Shown here: positions 14,549 to 20,676 of the stretch, piece after piece | Numbering within the stretch: position 1 is the first letter of the stretch | Layout of the letters: the number at the start of each line of letters is the position of its first letter | Source of the DNA: Actinomycetota bacterium | Lineage (GTDB): Bacteria; Actinomycetota; Thermoleophilia; UBA2241 | DNA: 22,002 nucleotides | NCBI GenBank assembly: GCA_003157715.1 | Contig: PMKK01000131.1 | Coordinates: forward strand, 1-22,002 | Direction of reading: 5' to 3' | The notes under the pieces: model-generated | Databases searched by the model: none | The model's input: only the letters and a program-made list of their open reading frames with translations | Told to the model about the DNA's origin: nothing | Made by a program: the position numbers and the translations under genes

Positions 14549-14567
14549 GCGCGCTCTTCGAGCGCGC
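14549..14567. terminator. Hairpin between convergent genes
   Basis: GCGCGCTC at 14549-14556 pairs perfectly with GAGCGCGC at 14560-14567 around TTC. It sits in the 56-bp gap between the SpoIID stop and the convergent arginase-like stop, where a bidirectional terminator is expected. No T tract is present. Confidence 0.5.
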
Positions 14568-14570
14568 TCG

Positions 14571-15518
14571 TCAGGCGAGTCCCAGCCCCTCCGTCAGCAT
14601 CCGCACGATGCGCGGTGCCAGGCGCCGCCGCGGATCGAGGCTCGGATTGTAGATCGTCACGTCCAGGCCCAGCAGGGCCGGCGAGACCGCGAGGGGTCGC
14701 AGCAGCGCGGTGAGCTCGCTCCAGCCGAGTCCGCCTGGCAACAGGTAGTCGACTGCCGGCATGGCCTCGGTCGACAACGCGTCGAGATCGACGTGCGCCC
14801 AGAAGCGCCCAGGGCCGGTGGCCAGCGCGGCGGCGGCCTCGCTGCCGATCAGCGCGGGACCGGTGGTCCTTACCGTCTCATCGTCGCGAAAGTGCGCCGC
14901 GCCGATCTCTGTGAGCGGATCGGGGGCGCCGGCGGCGGTCATCTCCCAGGCGTCGCGGAAGGCGAGCACCCAGGCGTCGCGCGGTTCGAGAAGGGGCCGG
15001 TGGCTCCCGGCTTCGACGAGAGCCGTCGGCCCCTCCCCGGTAAGCACGCGCAGTTCCATGTCGGCGAGCGCTCCCGTCGGCGAAGTCACGCCGTCGTAGA
15101 AGTCGTAGTGGCCGTCGACGAAGGCCAGTCCTACGCGGCCGTGACGCGCGGTGAGCGCCGCGAAGATACCGACGAGGATCCCGCAGCAGCCGCCGACGAT
15201 CAGCGGCAGCGTCGCGCCGTCGAGCAGGGGCAGCACGCCGTCGCGCACGATGTCGGTCGCGGCACGGATCTGATCGTAGGCGATGAGACCCGTCTCGGGG
15301 TCGCGCCGCGTATCGGTGATGCTTATCGGCAGGTCGCCGAGGTCCTGGGCGCCGAGCGCCTCGACCAGCCTCGCGCCGCGCAGCGCCGCCGGCATGAGGT
15401 TCACGCCCTGCAGGAGCGCCTCGGACTCCAGCGGGGCGCCGAGCACGACGATCGGCCGGCCGTCGGCGCGCAGCGGCTTGTGAGCCGTCGCGCCGCGTAT
15501 CGGCTCGCGGGTCGTCAC
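14571..15518 (-). CDS. Arginase/agmatinase (ureohydrolase) family protein, altered metal site
   Basis: A 315-residue protein with the ureohydrolase fold pattern. The DGHYD motif at 135-139 supplies the conserved Asp, His and Asp ligands, and HVDLDAL at 242-248 supplies two more Asp (244, 246). The first metal motif, GGDHS in arginases, is GGCCG at 109-113, so the usual histidine ligand is replaced by cysteine, and the third acidic position after DLD is missing. Members with GGDCS at this place form an arginase-like subfamily of unknown substrate, and this protein looks closest to them. It may hydrolyse a guanidino compound or may use a different metal arrangement. GTG at 15518 overlaps the stop of a possible 29-residue ORF, and no good Shine-Dalgarno sequence is seen. 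It follows the ComA-like gene in the same direction and could share its transcript. Confidence 0.8.
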   Translation of the reverse strand: MTTREPIRGATAHKPLRADGRPIVVLGAPLESEALLQGVNLMPAALRGARLVEALGAQDLGDLPISITDTRRDPETGLIAYDQIRAATDIVRDGVLPLLDGATLPLIVGGCCGILVGIFAALTARHGRVGLAFVDGHYDFYDGVTSPTGALADMELRVLTGEGPTALVEAGSHRPLLEPRDAWVLAFRDAWEMTAAGAPDPLTEIGAAHFRDDETVRTTGPALIGSEAAAALATGPGRFWAHVDLDALSTEAMPAVDYLLPGGLGWSELTALLRPLAVSPALLGLDVTIYNPSLDPRRRLAPRIVRMLTEGLGLA

Positions 15519-15604
15519 GTTGACCCGCCGGTGTCGGGGAAGCGCCCGACGCGGGCCACGAGATCGGGCTCGCCGAGCTCGAGTGTCGCACCGTCTTCGT
15601 TCAA
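15515..15604 (-). CDS. Possible 29-residue ORF linking ComA-like and arginase-like genes
   Basis: A TTG at 15604 overlaps the ComA-like stop (TTGA) and the frame ends overlapping the arginase-like start (GTGA). The sequence (NEDGATLELGEPDLVARVGR) is acidic, uses GC-rich codons and looks more protein-like than the other two frames of this gap. It could be a coupling ORF, a remnant or an exon-like tail produced by a frameshift. No family is recognised. Confidence 0.3.
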   Translation of the reverse strand: MNEDGATLELGEPDLVARVGRFPDTGGST

Positions 15605-16353
15605 TGGAAGTCGAGCAGCGTGTCGCCGCGGATGCCCAGCCGCAGCGTCTCGCAGGAGATGACTTCGTCGGGCGGGATGTTGCCGAGATTCACGTTGCTG
15701 CCGAATTTCTTGATGAACCATACCTGCTGCCGTTTGACCGGCGCCTCGAACAGCAGTTTCTCGGCGCTGACGGCATTGACGATCTCGTCGATCAGACTCT
15801 CTTTGACCTCGCCCGACGACCGGTAGACGCCGCCCGTGCCCGACTCGCGCCCCTCGGTGATGACCTTCCAGGCGCCCGCCTCGAGCTCGCGCTTGATCGA
15901 GTCGACCCACGTGCGGGGGGCCAGCACGACGTCGGCGTCCTTGCTGCCGACCTCGGAGAGCACCGTGAAATCGCGCGCCAGCCGGCGCAGCAGTGCCAGC
16001 TTGTCGTCTTCTGCCATGGTGATCGTGCCGTCAGAGACCTCGACGTGGGTGATGCCCAGCTCGCGCAGCTCGCGGATGTAGTCGTCCATCCTGTTCTGCC
16101 GCACGACGACCTCGAGCAGGGTGCCGCCGAAACACACCGGGATGCCGTGGCTCTGGTAGAGCGCGATCTTCTGCGCGAGGTTCGCGGTGATGTACGACGT
16201 GCCCCAGCCGAGCTTGACGATGTCGATGTAGGGCGCCGCCACGGCCATGAGGTCGCCGATCTGGGCCGGCCCGAGGCCTTTGTCGAGGACGTGGGTGAGA
16301 CCGCACTCGCGCGGCTTGCTGCCGCGCTGGGGGAGGGTGAGAAAGTCGGGCAT
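15601..16353 (-). CDS. comA: Phosphosulfolactate synthase (ComA-like)
   Basis: A 250-residue TIM-barrel enzyme that matches the ComA family almost end to end: KPRECGLTHVLDKGLGP at 13-29, YIDIVKLGWGTSY at 42-54, FGGTLLE, VEVSDGTI, LSEVGSKDA, EGRESGTGGVYRSSGEV, FEAPVKRQQVWFIKKFG and NLGNI followed by ETLRLGIRGDT. The enzyme adds sulfite to phosphoenolpyruvate to make (2R)-phospho-3-sulfolactate. In methanogens this starts coenzyme M synthesis; in Bacillus a homologue (YitD) makes sulfolactate. Here no ComB phosphatase or dehydrogenase is adjacent, so the product's fate is unknown. ATG at 16353 has AGGAGG five bases upstream; longer frames add Arg-rich shadow sequence. A direct-repeat pair lies over its likely promoter. 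Confidence 0.92.
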   Translation of the reverse strand: MPDFLTLPQRGSKPRECGLTHVLDKGLGPAQIGDLMAVAAPYIDIVKLGWGTSYITANLAQKIALYQSHGIPVCFGGTLLEVVVRQNRMDDYIRELRELGITHVEVSDGTITMAEDDKLALLRRLARDFTVLSEVGSKDADVVLAPRTWVDSIKRELEAGAWKVITEGRESGTGGVYRSSGEVKESLIDEIVNAVSAEKLLFEAPVKRQQVWFIKKFGSNVNLGNIPPDEVISCETLRLGIRGDTLLDFH

Positions 16354-16381
16354 GGCGGCCTCCTGTCGGGCGGTCCCTTCG

Positions 16382-16430
16382 TGCGTGGCGCGCACGCCGT
16401 CATCTTACCAAACTGCGTGGCGCGCCCGCC
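16382..16430 (-). promoter_or_regulatory. 17-bp direct repeats flanking the comA-like -10 region
   Basis: TGCGTGGCGCGCACGCC at 16382-16398 recurs at 16414-16430 with one mismatch, a period of 32 bp or three helical turns. Between them on the minus strand is TAAGAT (16402-16407), a weak -10 candidate. One repeat would thus cover the start-site region and the other the -35 region, the usual arrangement for a repressor pair. The regulator is unknown. Confidence 0.45.
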
Positions 16431-16436
16431 GACACC

Positions 16437-16850
16437 CTAGGCGAGCTCGTCGCCGGCGTGCGGCCCGGGACCCATGTCCCAGACGGACTCGACCGAGATG
16501 CGCACGACGTACTTCATGGGGGGCAGATGCAGCTGCTCGCTGATCGCGCGCAGCTTGTCGTTGACCCGCTCGAACACTTCACCGTGGTCGATCAGCTCGG
16601 CGCGGCCCTTGACCTGCATGGCGAGCTTGCGGTCGGGGTCGTGGATGCCCACGGCGACGCGCGGGTCGTGCTCGATGTTCTCGCGCGTCTTGTGGCTGAA
16701 CATGTCGGCGAAGTACAGGTGCTCGTCGTCCAAGAGCGCGCCGCTGCCTTTGATCGACACGTTCGGCGTGCCGTCGGCGGCGACCGTCGCCACCCATACG
16801 TTGTGGCCGCCGGCAAGCAGGTCGTGAAGTTCCTTGGGAATGCTGGTCAT
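16437..16850 (-). CDS. Pyridoxamine 5'-phosphate oxidase-like split-barrel protein
   Basis: A 137-residue protein of the PNPOx-like FMN-binding split-barrel fold. It starts MTSIPKELHDLLAGG, then shows VWVATVAADGTPNVSIKGSG, LYFADMFSHKTRENIEHDPRVAVGI and MQVKGRAELI, all typical of the small members that bind FMN, F420 or heme. The length is normal for the family. These proteins commonly act as flavin reductases or stress-related oxidoreductases; real pyridoxamine phosphate oxidase activity is unlikely at this size. The ATG at 16850 has AAAGGAAGG two bases upstream; the longer start at 16877 was not chosen because it would put that Shine-Dalgarno inside the gene. It lies 83 bp upstream of the ComA-like gene and 69 bp downstream of the ABM-like gene, so all three may be co-transcribed. 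Confidence 0.88.
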   Translation of the reverse strand: MTSIPKELHDLLAGGHNVWVATVAADGTPNVSIKGSGALLDDEHLYFADMFSHKTRENIEHDPRVAVGIHDPDRKLAMQVKGRAELIDHGEVFERVNDKLRAISEQLHLPPMKYVVRISVESVWDMGPGPHAGDELA

Positions 16851-16919
16851 GGCCTTCCTTTCGCGAAGTACGCTCACGTTCGTTGCCGAAAGAGATACCC
16901 GGTTGCCGGCGCCGCGAAG

Positions 16920-17201
16920 CTACACTTCCTCGAGCCTGAACCCCTCGGGCCGGCCCTCCTCCCACAGATCGAAGTCGTCGCCTGCCACGGCGGCTCGCGA
17001 GCGGTCGATGGCGGCCTCCCAGGCCTTGCGCGAGGTCCACACCATGAGGCCCACCAGACGCCCCGTGGTCTCGTCTTTGGTCGTCATGGCGTGCAGCAAT
17101 CCCGGCGCTCCTGCCGCCGCGCCGCCGAAGCGGTGCATGGAATCGATGAGATCCTGCTCGAACTCGGGCTTGGGAGAGTGGACGGACATGTTGACGAACA
17201 T
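16920..17201 (-). CDS. ABM-type (dimeric alpha-beta barrel) small monooxygenase-like protein
   Basis: A 93-residue protein with the pattern of antibiotic biosynthesis monooxygenase domains: a first beta strand FVNMSVHSPKPE, a helix EFEQDLIDSMHRF, APGLLHAMTTKDETTGRLVGLMVWTS as central strands, and a second helix KAWEAAIDRSRAAV. Such domains form dimeric ferredoxin-like barrels and include quinone-forming monooxygenases, heme-degrading enzymes and many proteins of unknown role. No cofactor site can be named. ATG at 17201 has AGGAGG six bases upstream. It sits next to the PNPOx-like and FMN reductase genes, so a shared redox or detoxification job is possible, but this is only context. Confidence 0.75.
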   Translation of the reverse strand: MFVNMSVHSPKPEFEQDLIDSMHRFGGAAAGAPGLLHAMTTKDETTGRLVGLMVWTSRKAWEAAIDRSRAAVAGDDFDLWEEGRPEGFRLEEV

Positions 17202-17391
17202 GACGGCCCTCCTGGGGGCTAGCGCTGGACTGCGGGCGCCTGGAGTCTACCCCGCCGGCCCGCGTTGCCTTCGCGGCTGACGCAAGACCAGGAGTACGAC
17301 TGGAGCAAGACCGCGGGGGACGAGTGGAGCATGCCGGAGTGACCGTACCGTGGTGGCCGCCTGAGTGACCGCGCCGCTTGGGAGCCGGTGT

Positions 17392-17958
17392 TCAGGGACG
17401 CGGCCGGCGCGCCTCCGCGACGAGCGCCGTCAGCGATTCGGCGAGCAGGGCTCGCGTGGTCTCGTCGGTGAGTTCTCCCTGGTCGTCGAAGCGCTCGGCG
17501 GCGCGAAAGACGTAGACCTCGGGCTTTGCCAGGGTCGCGGCGTCCATGAACAGGAGCGCGTGACGCAGCCCGAGCTGCGCCCGCGCGGTGCCGAAGTTGC
17601 CGCTGCTGGCGCCCACGATCGCCACCGGCTTGTGGCGCAGCGGTGTTTCGGCCGGCGGTCGCGACACCCAGTCGAGCGCGTTCTTCAGTACTCCCGGAAC
17701 GCCGTAGTTGTACTCGGGAGTGGCGATCAGCACGGCATCGGCGTCGGCGATGGCTCGCCAGAGCTCGGCCACGGGGTCGGGCATGCCGTGCAGGCGGACG
17801 TCGTCGTTGTACGGCGGGATCTCACCCAGCCGTTCGAAGATCTCGACGGCCACTCCGGACGGCGCGAGAAGGGCGGCCGCGCGCAGCAGGGCGCGGTTGT
17901 ACGACTCGCGCCGCAGGCTGCCGGCGAGGCCCAGGATGGTGAAGGTCGGATGCGTCAT
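17392..17958 (-). CDS. NADPH-dependent FMN reductase (flavodoxin-like)
   Basis: A 188-residue flavodoxin-fold reductase. The FMN phosphate loop GSLRRESYNRALLRAA is at about 13-28, and the family signature TPEYNYGVPGVLKNALDWVSRP is near residue 80-101. These enzymes reduce FMN, quinones, azo compounds or chromate with NAD(P)H in the cytosol. ATG at 17958 has AAGGG six bases upstream and lies 20 bp after the LysR stop, so it is probably the second gene of the LysR transcript and perhaps its target or partner. The 190-bp stretch after its stop, up to the ABM-like gene, holds no convincing gene or terminator. Confidence 0.92.
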   Translation of the reverse strand: MTHPTFTILGLAGSLRRESYNRALLRAAALLAPSGVAVEIFERLGEIPPYNDDVRLHGMPDPVAELWRAIADADAVLIATPEYNYGVPGVLKNALDWVSRPPAETPLRHKPVAIVGASSGNFGTARAQLGLRHALLFMDAATLAKPEVYVFRAAERFDDQGELTDETTRALLAESLTALVAEARRPRP

Positions 17959-17978
17959 CGTATTCCCTTCCACTCCGC

Positions 17979-18887
17979 CTAGAGTCGGTCGTACTGGGCC
18001 TCGAGGTAGCTCAGGAACGCCTCGACGGCCTTCGACTGGGTGCGGGTCCGTGAGCGCACGATCGAGAAGTCGCGCGTGATCTGCAGGTCGGCGATCCGCA
18101 CGACGGCGAGCATGCCGTTCCTGACATCGCTGCGTACGGCGAACTTGCTCAGGTACGTGACGCCGGCGCCGGCCATCACGGCATGCTTGACCGACTCGTT
18201 CAGGCCGAGCTCGAGGAGCACGTTGAGCTGGGCCGGCTTGACACCGCGTTCGCGCAGCGCCGCCTCGACGACCGCGCGGATGCCGGCTCCGTGCTGCTGG
18301 ACGATCAAGGGCTCGCGCAGGAACTCGTCGAGACCGACATCGTCGCGGCTCGCCCAAGGGTGCGTGGGCGCGCAGACGACGACGATCTCGTCGCGGGCGA
18401 AGGGCGCCACGGCGAGGTCGGGGTGGCTTGATACGGCGCCGACCACGCCGAGCTCGAGCTCGCGGGCGAGCACGAGGTCGATCACCCCGTGGCTGTCGGT
18501 GACACGCAGGCTGAGGTCGATGCCGGGGTGCGCTCGCTTGAACTGGGCGATCAGTCCCGGCAGGAGATGCTCGCCGGGGCCGGTCGCGGCGCCGATCGTC
18601 ACTCGGCCGCCGACGAGATCGCCGAGATTCATGATCTCGACCCGCGCTTCGTCGTCTAACGCGATGATCTGCCGGGCCCGGCGGTAGAGCACGTCGCCGG
18701 CGTCGGTGGGTTTGACGTCGCGGCCCGAGCGGTCGAGGAGCCGGGTGCCGAGCTCGCGCTCGAGCGAACGTACCTGCAGGCTGGCGGCCGGCTGGGTGAT
18801 GTGCATGTACTCGGCGGCCAGCGAGAAACTGCGCTGATCGACGATCTCGCAGAAGAGGCGCAGGTGGCGAAGCTCCATGGGTGCCAT
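17979..18887 (-). CDS. LysR family transcriptional regulator
   Basis: A 302-residue LysR regulator. The winged helix-turn-helix is at about 5-63 (LRHLRLFCEIVDQRSFSLAA, ITQPAASLQVRSLERELG, LLDRSGRDVKPTDAG), followed by a LysR substrate-binding domain (VTIGAATGPGEHLLPGLI and GVVGAVSSHPDLAVAP). The sensor domain resembles the CysL/CbbR-like group, but the ligand cannot be read from sequence. ATG at 18887 has GAGG six bases upstream; the ATG at 18878 is a less well placed alternative. It is followed closely by the FMN reductase gene and preceded by the fumarase beta gene 59 bp away. A perfect 10-bp palindrome lies just upstream. Confidence 0.93.
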   Translation of the reverse strand: MAPMELRHLRLFCEIVDQRSFSLAAEYMHITQPAASLQVRSLERELGTRLLDRSGRDVKPTDAGDVLYRRARQIIALDDEARVEIMNLGDLVGGRVTIGAATGPGEHLLPGLIAQFKRAHPGIDLSLRVTDSHGVIDLVLARELELGVVGAVSSHPDLAVAPFARDEIVVVCAPTHPWASRDDVGLDEFLREPLIVQQHGAGIRAVVEAALRERGVKPAQLNVLLELGLNESVKHAVMAGAGVTYLSKFAVRSDVRNGMLAVVRIADLQITRDFSIVRSRTRTQSKAVEAFLSYLEAQYDRL

Positions 18888-18902
18888 CTTATGCCTCGCG
18901 GA

Positions 18903-18912
18903 ACAGGCCTGT
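18903..18912. promoter_or_regulatory. Palindrome upstream of LysR gene
   Basis: ACAGGCCTGT is a perfect 10-bp palindrome 16 bp before the LysR start, inside the 59-bp gap after fumarase beta. LysR proteins often repress their own gene through a nearby dyad. It lacks the typical T-N11-A spacing, so the assignment is weak. Confidence 0.22.
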
Positions 18913-18946
18913 CTCGTGGCCGTGACGGGCGAGAACGCGGGTGGGG

Positions 18947-19537
18947 TTAGAACCGCGCCGAGAGCTCCTCGAGGCGCTGCCGCGCGTGGTCGCGCACGGT
19001 CTCGTAGAGACTGTTGCCATGGGCGTCCATGGCGACGATCAGCGGACCGAACTCGCGCACGCGGAACTTCCACAGGCACTCGGGCAGCAGCTCTTCGAAC
19101 TCGACGTCCTCGATGGCCTCGATCTGGGTCGTCTCGAGCGCCGCCGCGCCGCCGCAGATCGCCAGGTAGACGCCGCCGAACTCCTCGAGCACCGGCAGCG
19201 AGTCGGCCAGCAGGCCGCCCTTGCCGATGATCGCCCGCGCCCCGTAGGTCTCCAGCAGGCCGCGGGTGAAGCGGTCCATACGGGCGCTCGTGGTGGTGCC
19301 GATGCAGATCTTCTCGTAGCGGCCGTCGGGGAGCTTGCGGACGTTCGGCGCCGTGTGGATGAGCGCGGCGCCCGTCAGGCTCATGGCGGGCTTCTCGCCG
19401 CGGTCGAACATGGCGATCTGGGTCGCGTCGCGGATGCCGATCACCTGGCCGTCGACGCGTAGCCGCTGGCCGGCGCGCAGCGAGCGCAGGGCGTCGGGGT
19501 CTGTGAGCGGGAAGCGCAGCCTGAGTTCGTCGGTCAT
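18947..19537 (-). CDS. fumB: Class I fumarate hydratase, beta subunit (C-terminal type)
   Basis: A 196-residue beta subunit of the two-chain Fe-S hydro-lyase family (fumarase class I / L-tartrate dehydratase). Landmarks are IRDATQI, GEKPAMSLTGAALIHTAP, CIGTTTSARMDRFT, IIGKGGL and PECLWKFRVREFGPLIVAMDAHGNSLY, which match the swivelling domain that closes over the cluster. It acts with the alpha subunit to interconvert fumarate and malate. ATG at 19537 has GAGGGG five bases upstream; the in-frame GTG at 19543 is less likely. It begins 13 bp after the alpha stop, so the two are one operon. The tartrate dehydratase assignment is the main alternative. The symbol marks the subunit type, not orthology to Escherichia coli fumB. 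Confidence 0.88.
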   Translation of the reverse strand: MTDELRLRFPLTDPDALRSLRAGQRLRVDGQVIGIRDATQIAMFDRGEKPAMSLTGAALIHTAPNVRKLPDGRYEKICIGTTTSARMDRFTRGLLETYGARAIIGKGGLLADSLPVLEEFGGVYLAICGGAAALETTQIEAIEDVEFEELLPECLWKFRVREFGPLIVAMDAHGNSLYETVRDHARQRLEELSARF

Positions 19538-19550
19538 GAGCACCCCTCGC

Positions 19551-20489
19551 CTAGAAGCCGTAGGTGACGTGGCCGCCGGGCGTGACGAGCGCGCTCGAGC
19601 GGCGAGCGGCCCAGCACTGCAGGTTCACCGCGACGGGGTTCTGCGTGATGTGCGTGTCGGCGTGCTCGATGTGCACGCCCAGCACCGTGCTGCTGCCCCC
19701 CAGGCCCATGGGACCGATGCCGAGCTCGTTGGCGGCGGCGAAGAGCTCGTCTTCGAGGGCCGCGATCACGGGGTCGTCGCTGCGGCTGCCCAGCGGGCGC
19801 AGCACGGCCTTCTTGGCAAGCGCCGTGCAGAGGTCGCTCGTGCCGCCCAGCCCGACGCCGACGATGGTCGGCGGGCAGGGCTTGGGACCGGCCTCGACCA
19901 CGCACTCCAGGATGAACCGCTTGACGCCCCGCACGCCGTCGGCCGGATTCAGCATCTTGAGAAAGCTCATGTTCTCGGAGCCCGAGCCCTTCGGTAGGCA
20001 GTGGAGCTTGAGGGCGTCGCCCGGCATCGCGGCCGAGCCGGGCACGAACTCGTAGTGCATGACGGGCAGATGGCGGCCCGTGTTCGTGCGGGTGTTCTGC
20101 CGCGTCACGGGGTGCACGGCGTTGGGCCGCAGCGACTGCTCGAGCGTCGCCCGGGCGATGCCGGCGCGCACCGCGCTCGTGACGCGGGCCAGGTTCAGGA
20201 CGCAGTCCTCGCCGACCTCGAGCCAGAAGACGACCGTGCCGGTGTCCTGACAGACGAGGTTGGTGTCGCGTTCGGCCACCACGATGTTCTCGGCCATGAT
20301 GCCGAGCAGCACGCGCCCGCTCGGGTCGGTCTCTGAGTCGCGGGCGTCGCGCAAGGCCGCCTTGACGTCGGGGGGCAGTTCCTTGAGGGCGCGCACGTAG
20401 CACTGCCCGGCCGCCTCTTCGATCACCGCGTAGACGGCGTCGGTCGCGCTTTCGCGACCTTGCGCGGGTGGGTGCTCATTGGTCGGCAT
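19551..20489 (-). CDS. fumA: Class I fumarate hydratase, alpha subunit (4Fe-4S)
   Basis: A 312-residue alpha subunit of normal length. The three cysteines expected to hold the 4Fe-4S cluster are visible: Cys80 in LVCQDTG, Cys205 in GPKPCPPTIVGVG and Cys292 in NLQCWAARR. Other family blocks are RQNTRTNTGRHLPVMHYEFV, KGSGSENMSFLKML and GIGPMGLGGSSTVLGVHIE. The enzyme hydrates fumarate to malate and is oxygen-sensitive, which suggests anaerobic or microaerobic life; L-tartrate dehydratase is the alternative. ATG at 20489 has GGGAGAG five bases upstream. It is divergent from the Ycf48-repeat gene across 187 bp. The symbol is used for the alpha type only. Confidence 0.91.
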   Translation of the reverse strand: MPTNEHPPAQGRESATDAVYAVIEEAAGQCYVRALKELPPDVKAALRDARDSETDPSGRVLLGIMAENIVVAERDTNLVCQDTGTVVFWLEVGEDCVLNLARVTSAVRAGIARATLEQSLRPNAVHPVTRQNTRTNTGRHLPVMHYEFVPGSAAMPGDALKLHCLPKGSGSENMSFLKMLNPADGVRGVKRFILECVVEAGPKPCPPTIVGVGLGGTSDLCTALAKKAVLRPLGSRSDDPVIAALEDELFAAANELGIGPMGLGGSSTVLGVHIEHADTHITQNPVAVNLQCWAARRSSALVTPGGHVTYGF

Positions 20490-20579
20490 CGGAACTCTCC
20501 CGGCGCGCTCGAGTCAAGGGACTCTAAGCATACCGCACCGCTTCCGCTGCCCTGCCGCGCGACTGTCAATCTGTCTAAA

Positions 20580-20676
20580 GGTCGCCGTTGTCTCTTCCGA
20601 AAGGGCCACTACCTACCGAAACTAGTAGCACTGCGGGACGGCCGTACGGGTGATTCACGAAGGAGACGAGGCGACC
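20580..20676 (+). promoter_or_regulatory. Structured 5' leader that buries the Shine-Dalgarno (riboswitch-like)
   Basis: GGTCGCC at 20580-20586 pairs perfectly with GGCGACC at 20670-20676, directly before the ATG. After a small internal loop, 20590-20596 (GTCTCTT) pairs with 20661-20667 (AGGAGAC) with one G-U pair. The second right arm overlaps the Shine-Dalgarno AAGGAG at 20660-20665. The enclosed 64 bases contain a CC-GAAA-GG tetraloop hairpin (20597-20604) and a CTAC/GTAG stem. It lacks the GGCAAACC and GACGCAAAGCC blocks of the c-di-GMP-I riboswitch and matches no class I can name. Regulatory function is inferred from structure only. Confidence 0.5.

Noticed and set aside
14421..15662. 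Plus-strand open frame over the arginase-like gene
   Set aside because: It is antisense to a gene with conserved metal motifs and starts inside the SpoIID gene in another frame. Its composition is shadow-like.
17202..17391. Gene or terminator in the gap before the FMN reductase stop
   Set aside because: Only short, weak repeats and no convincing start, Shine-Dalgarno sequence or hairpin were found in either direction.
20580..20676. c-di-GMP-I (GEMM) or ydaO c-di-AMP riboswitch
   Set aside because: The GAAA tetraloop and a GGGACG string recall GEMM, but the required GGCAAACC and GACGCAAAGCC blocks are missing. The ydaO core is also missing. The leader is reported as unclassified.
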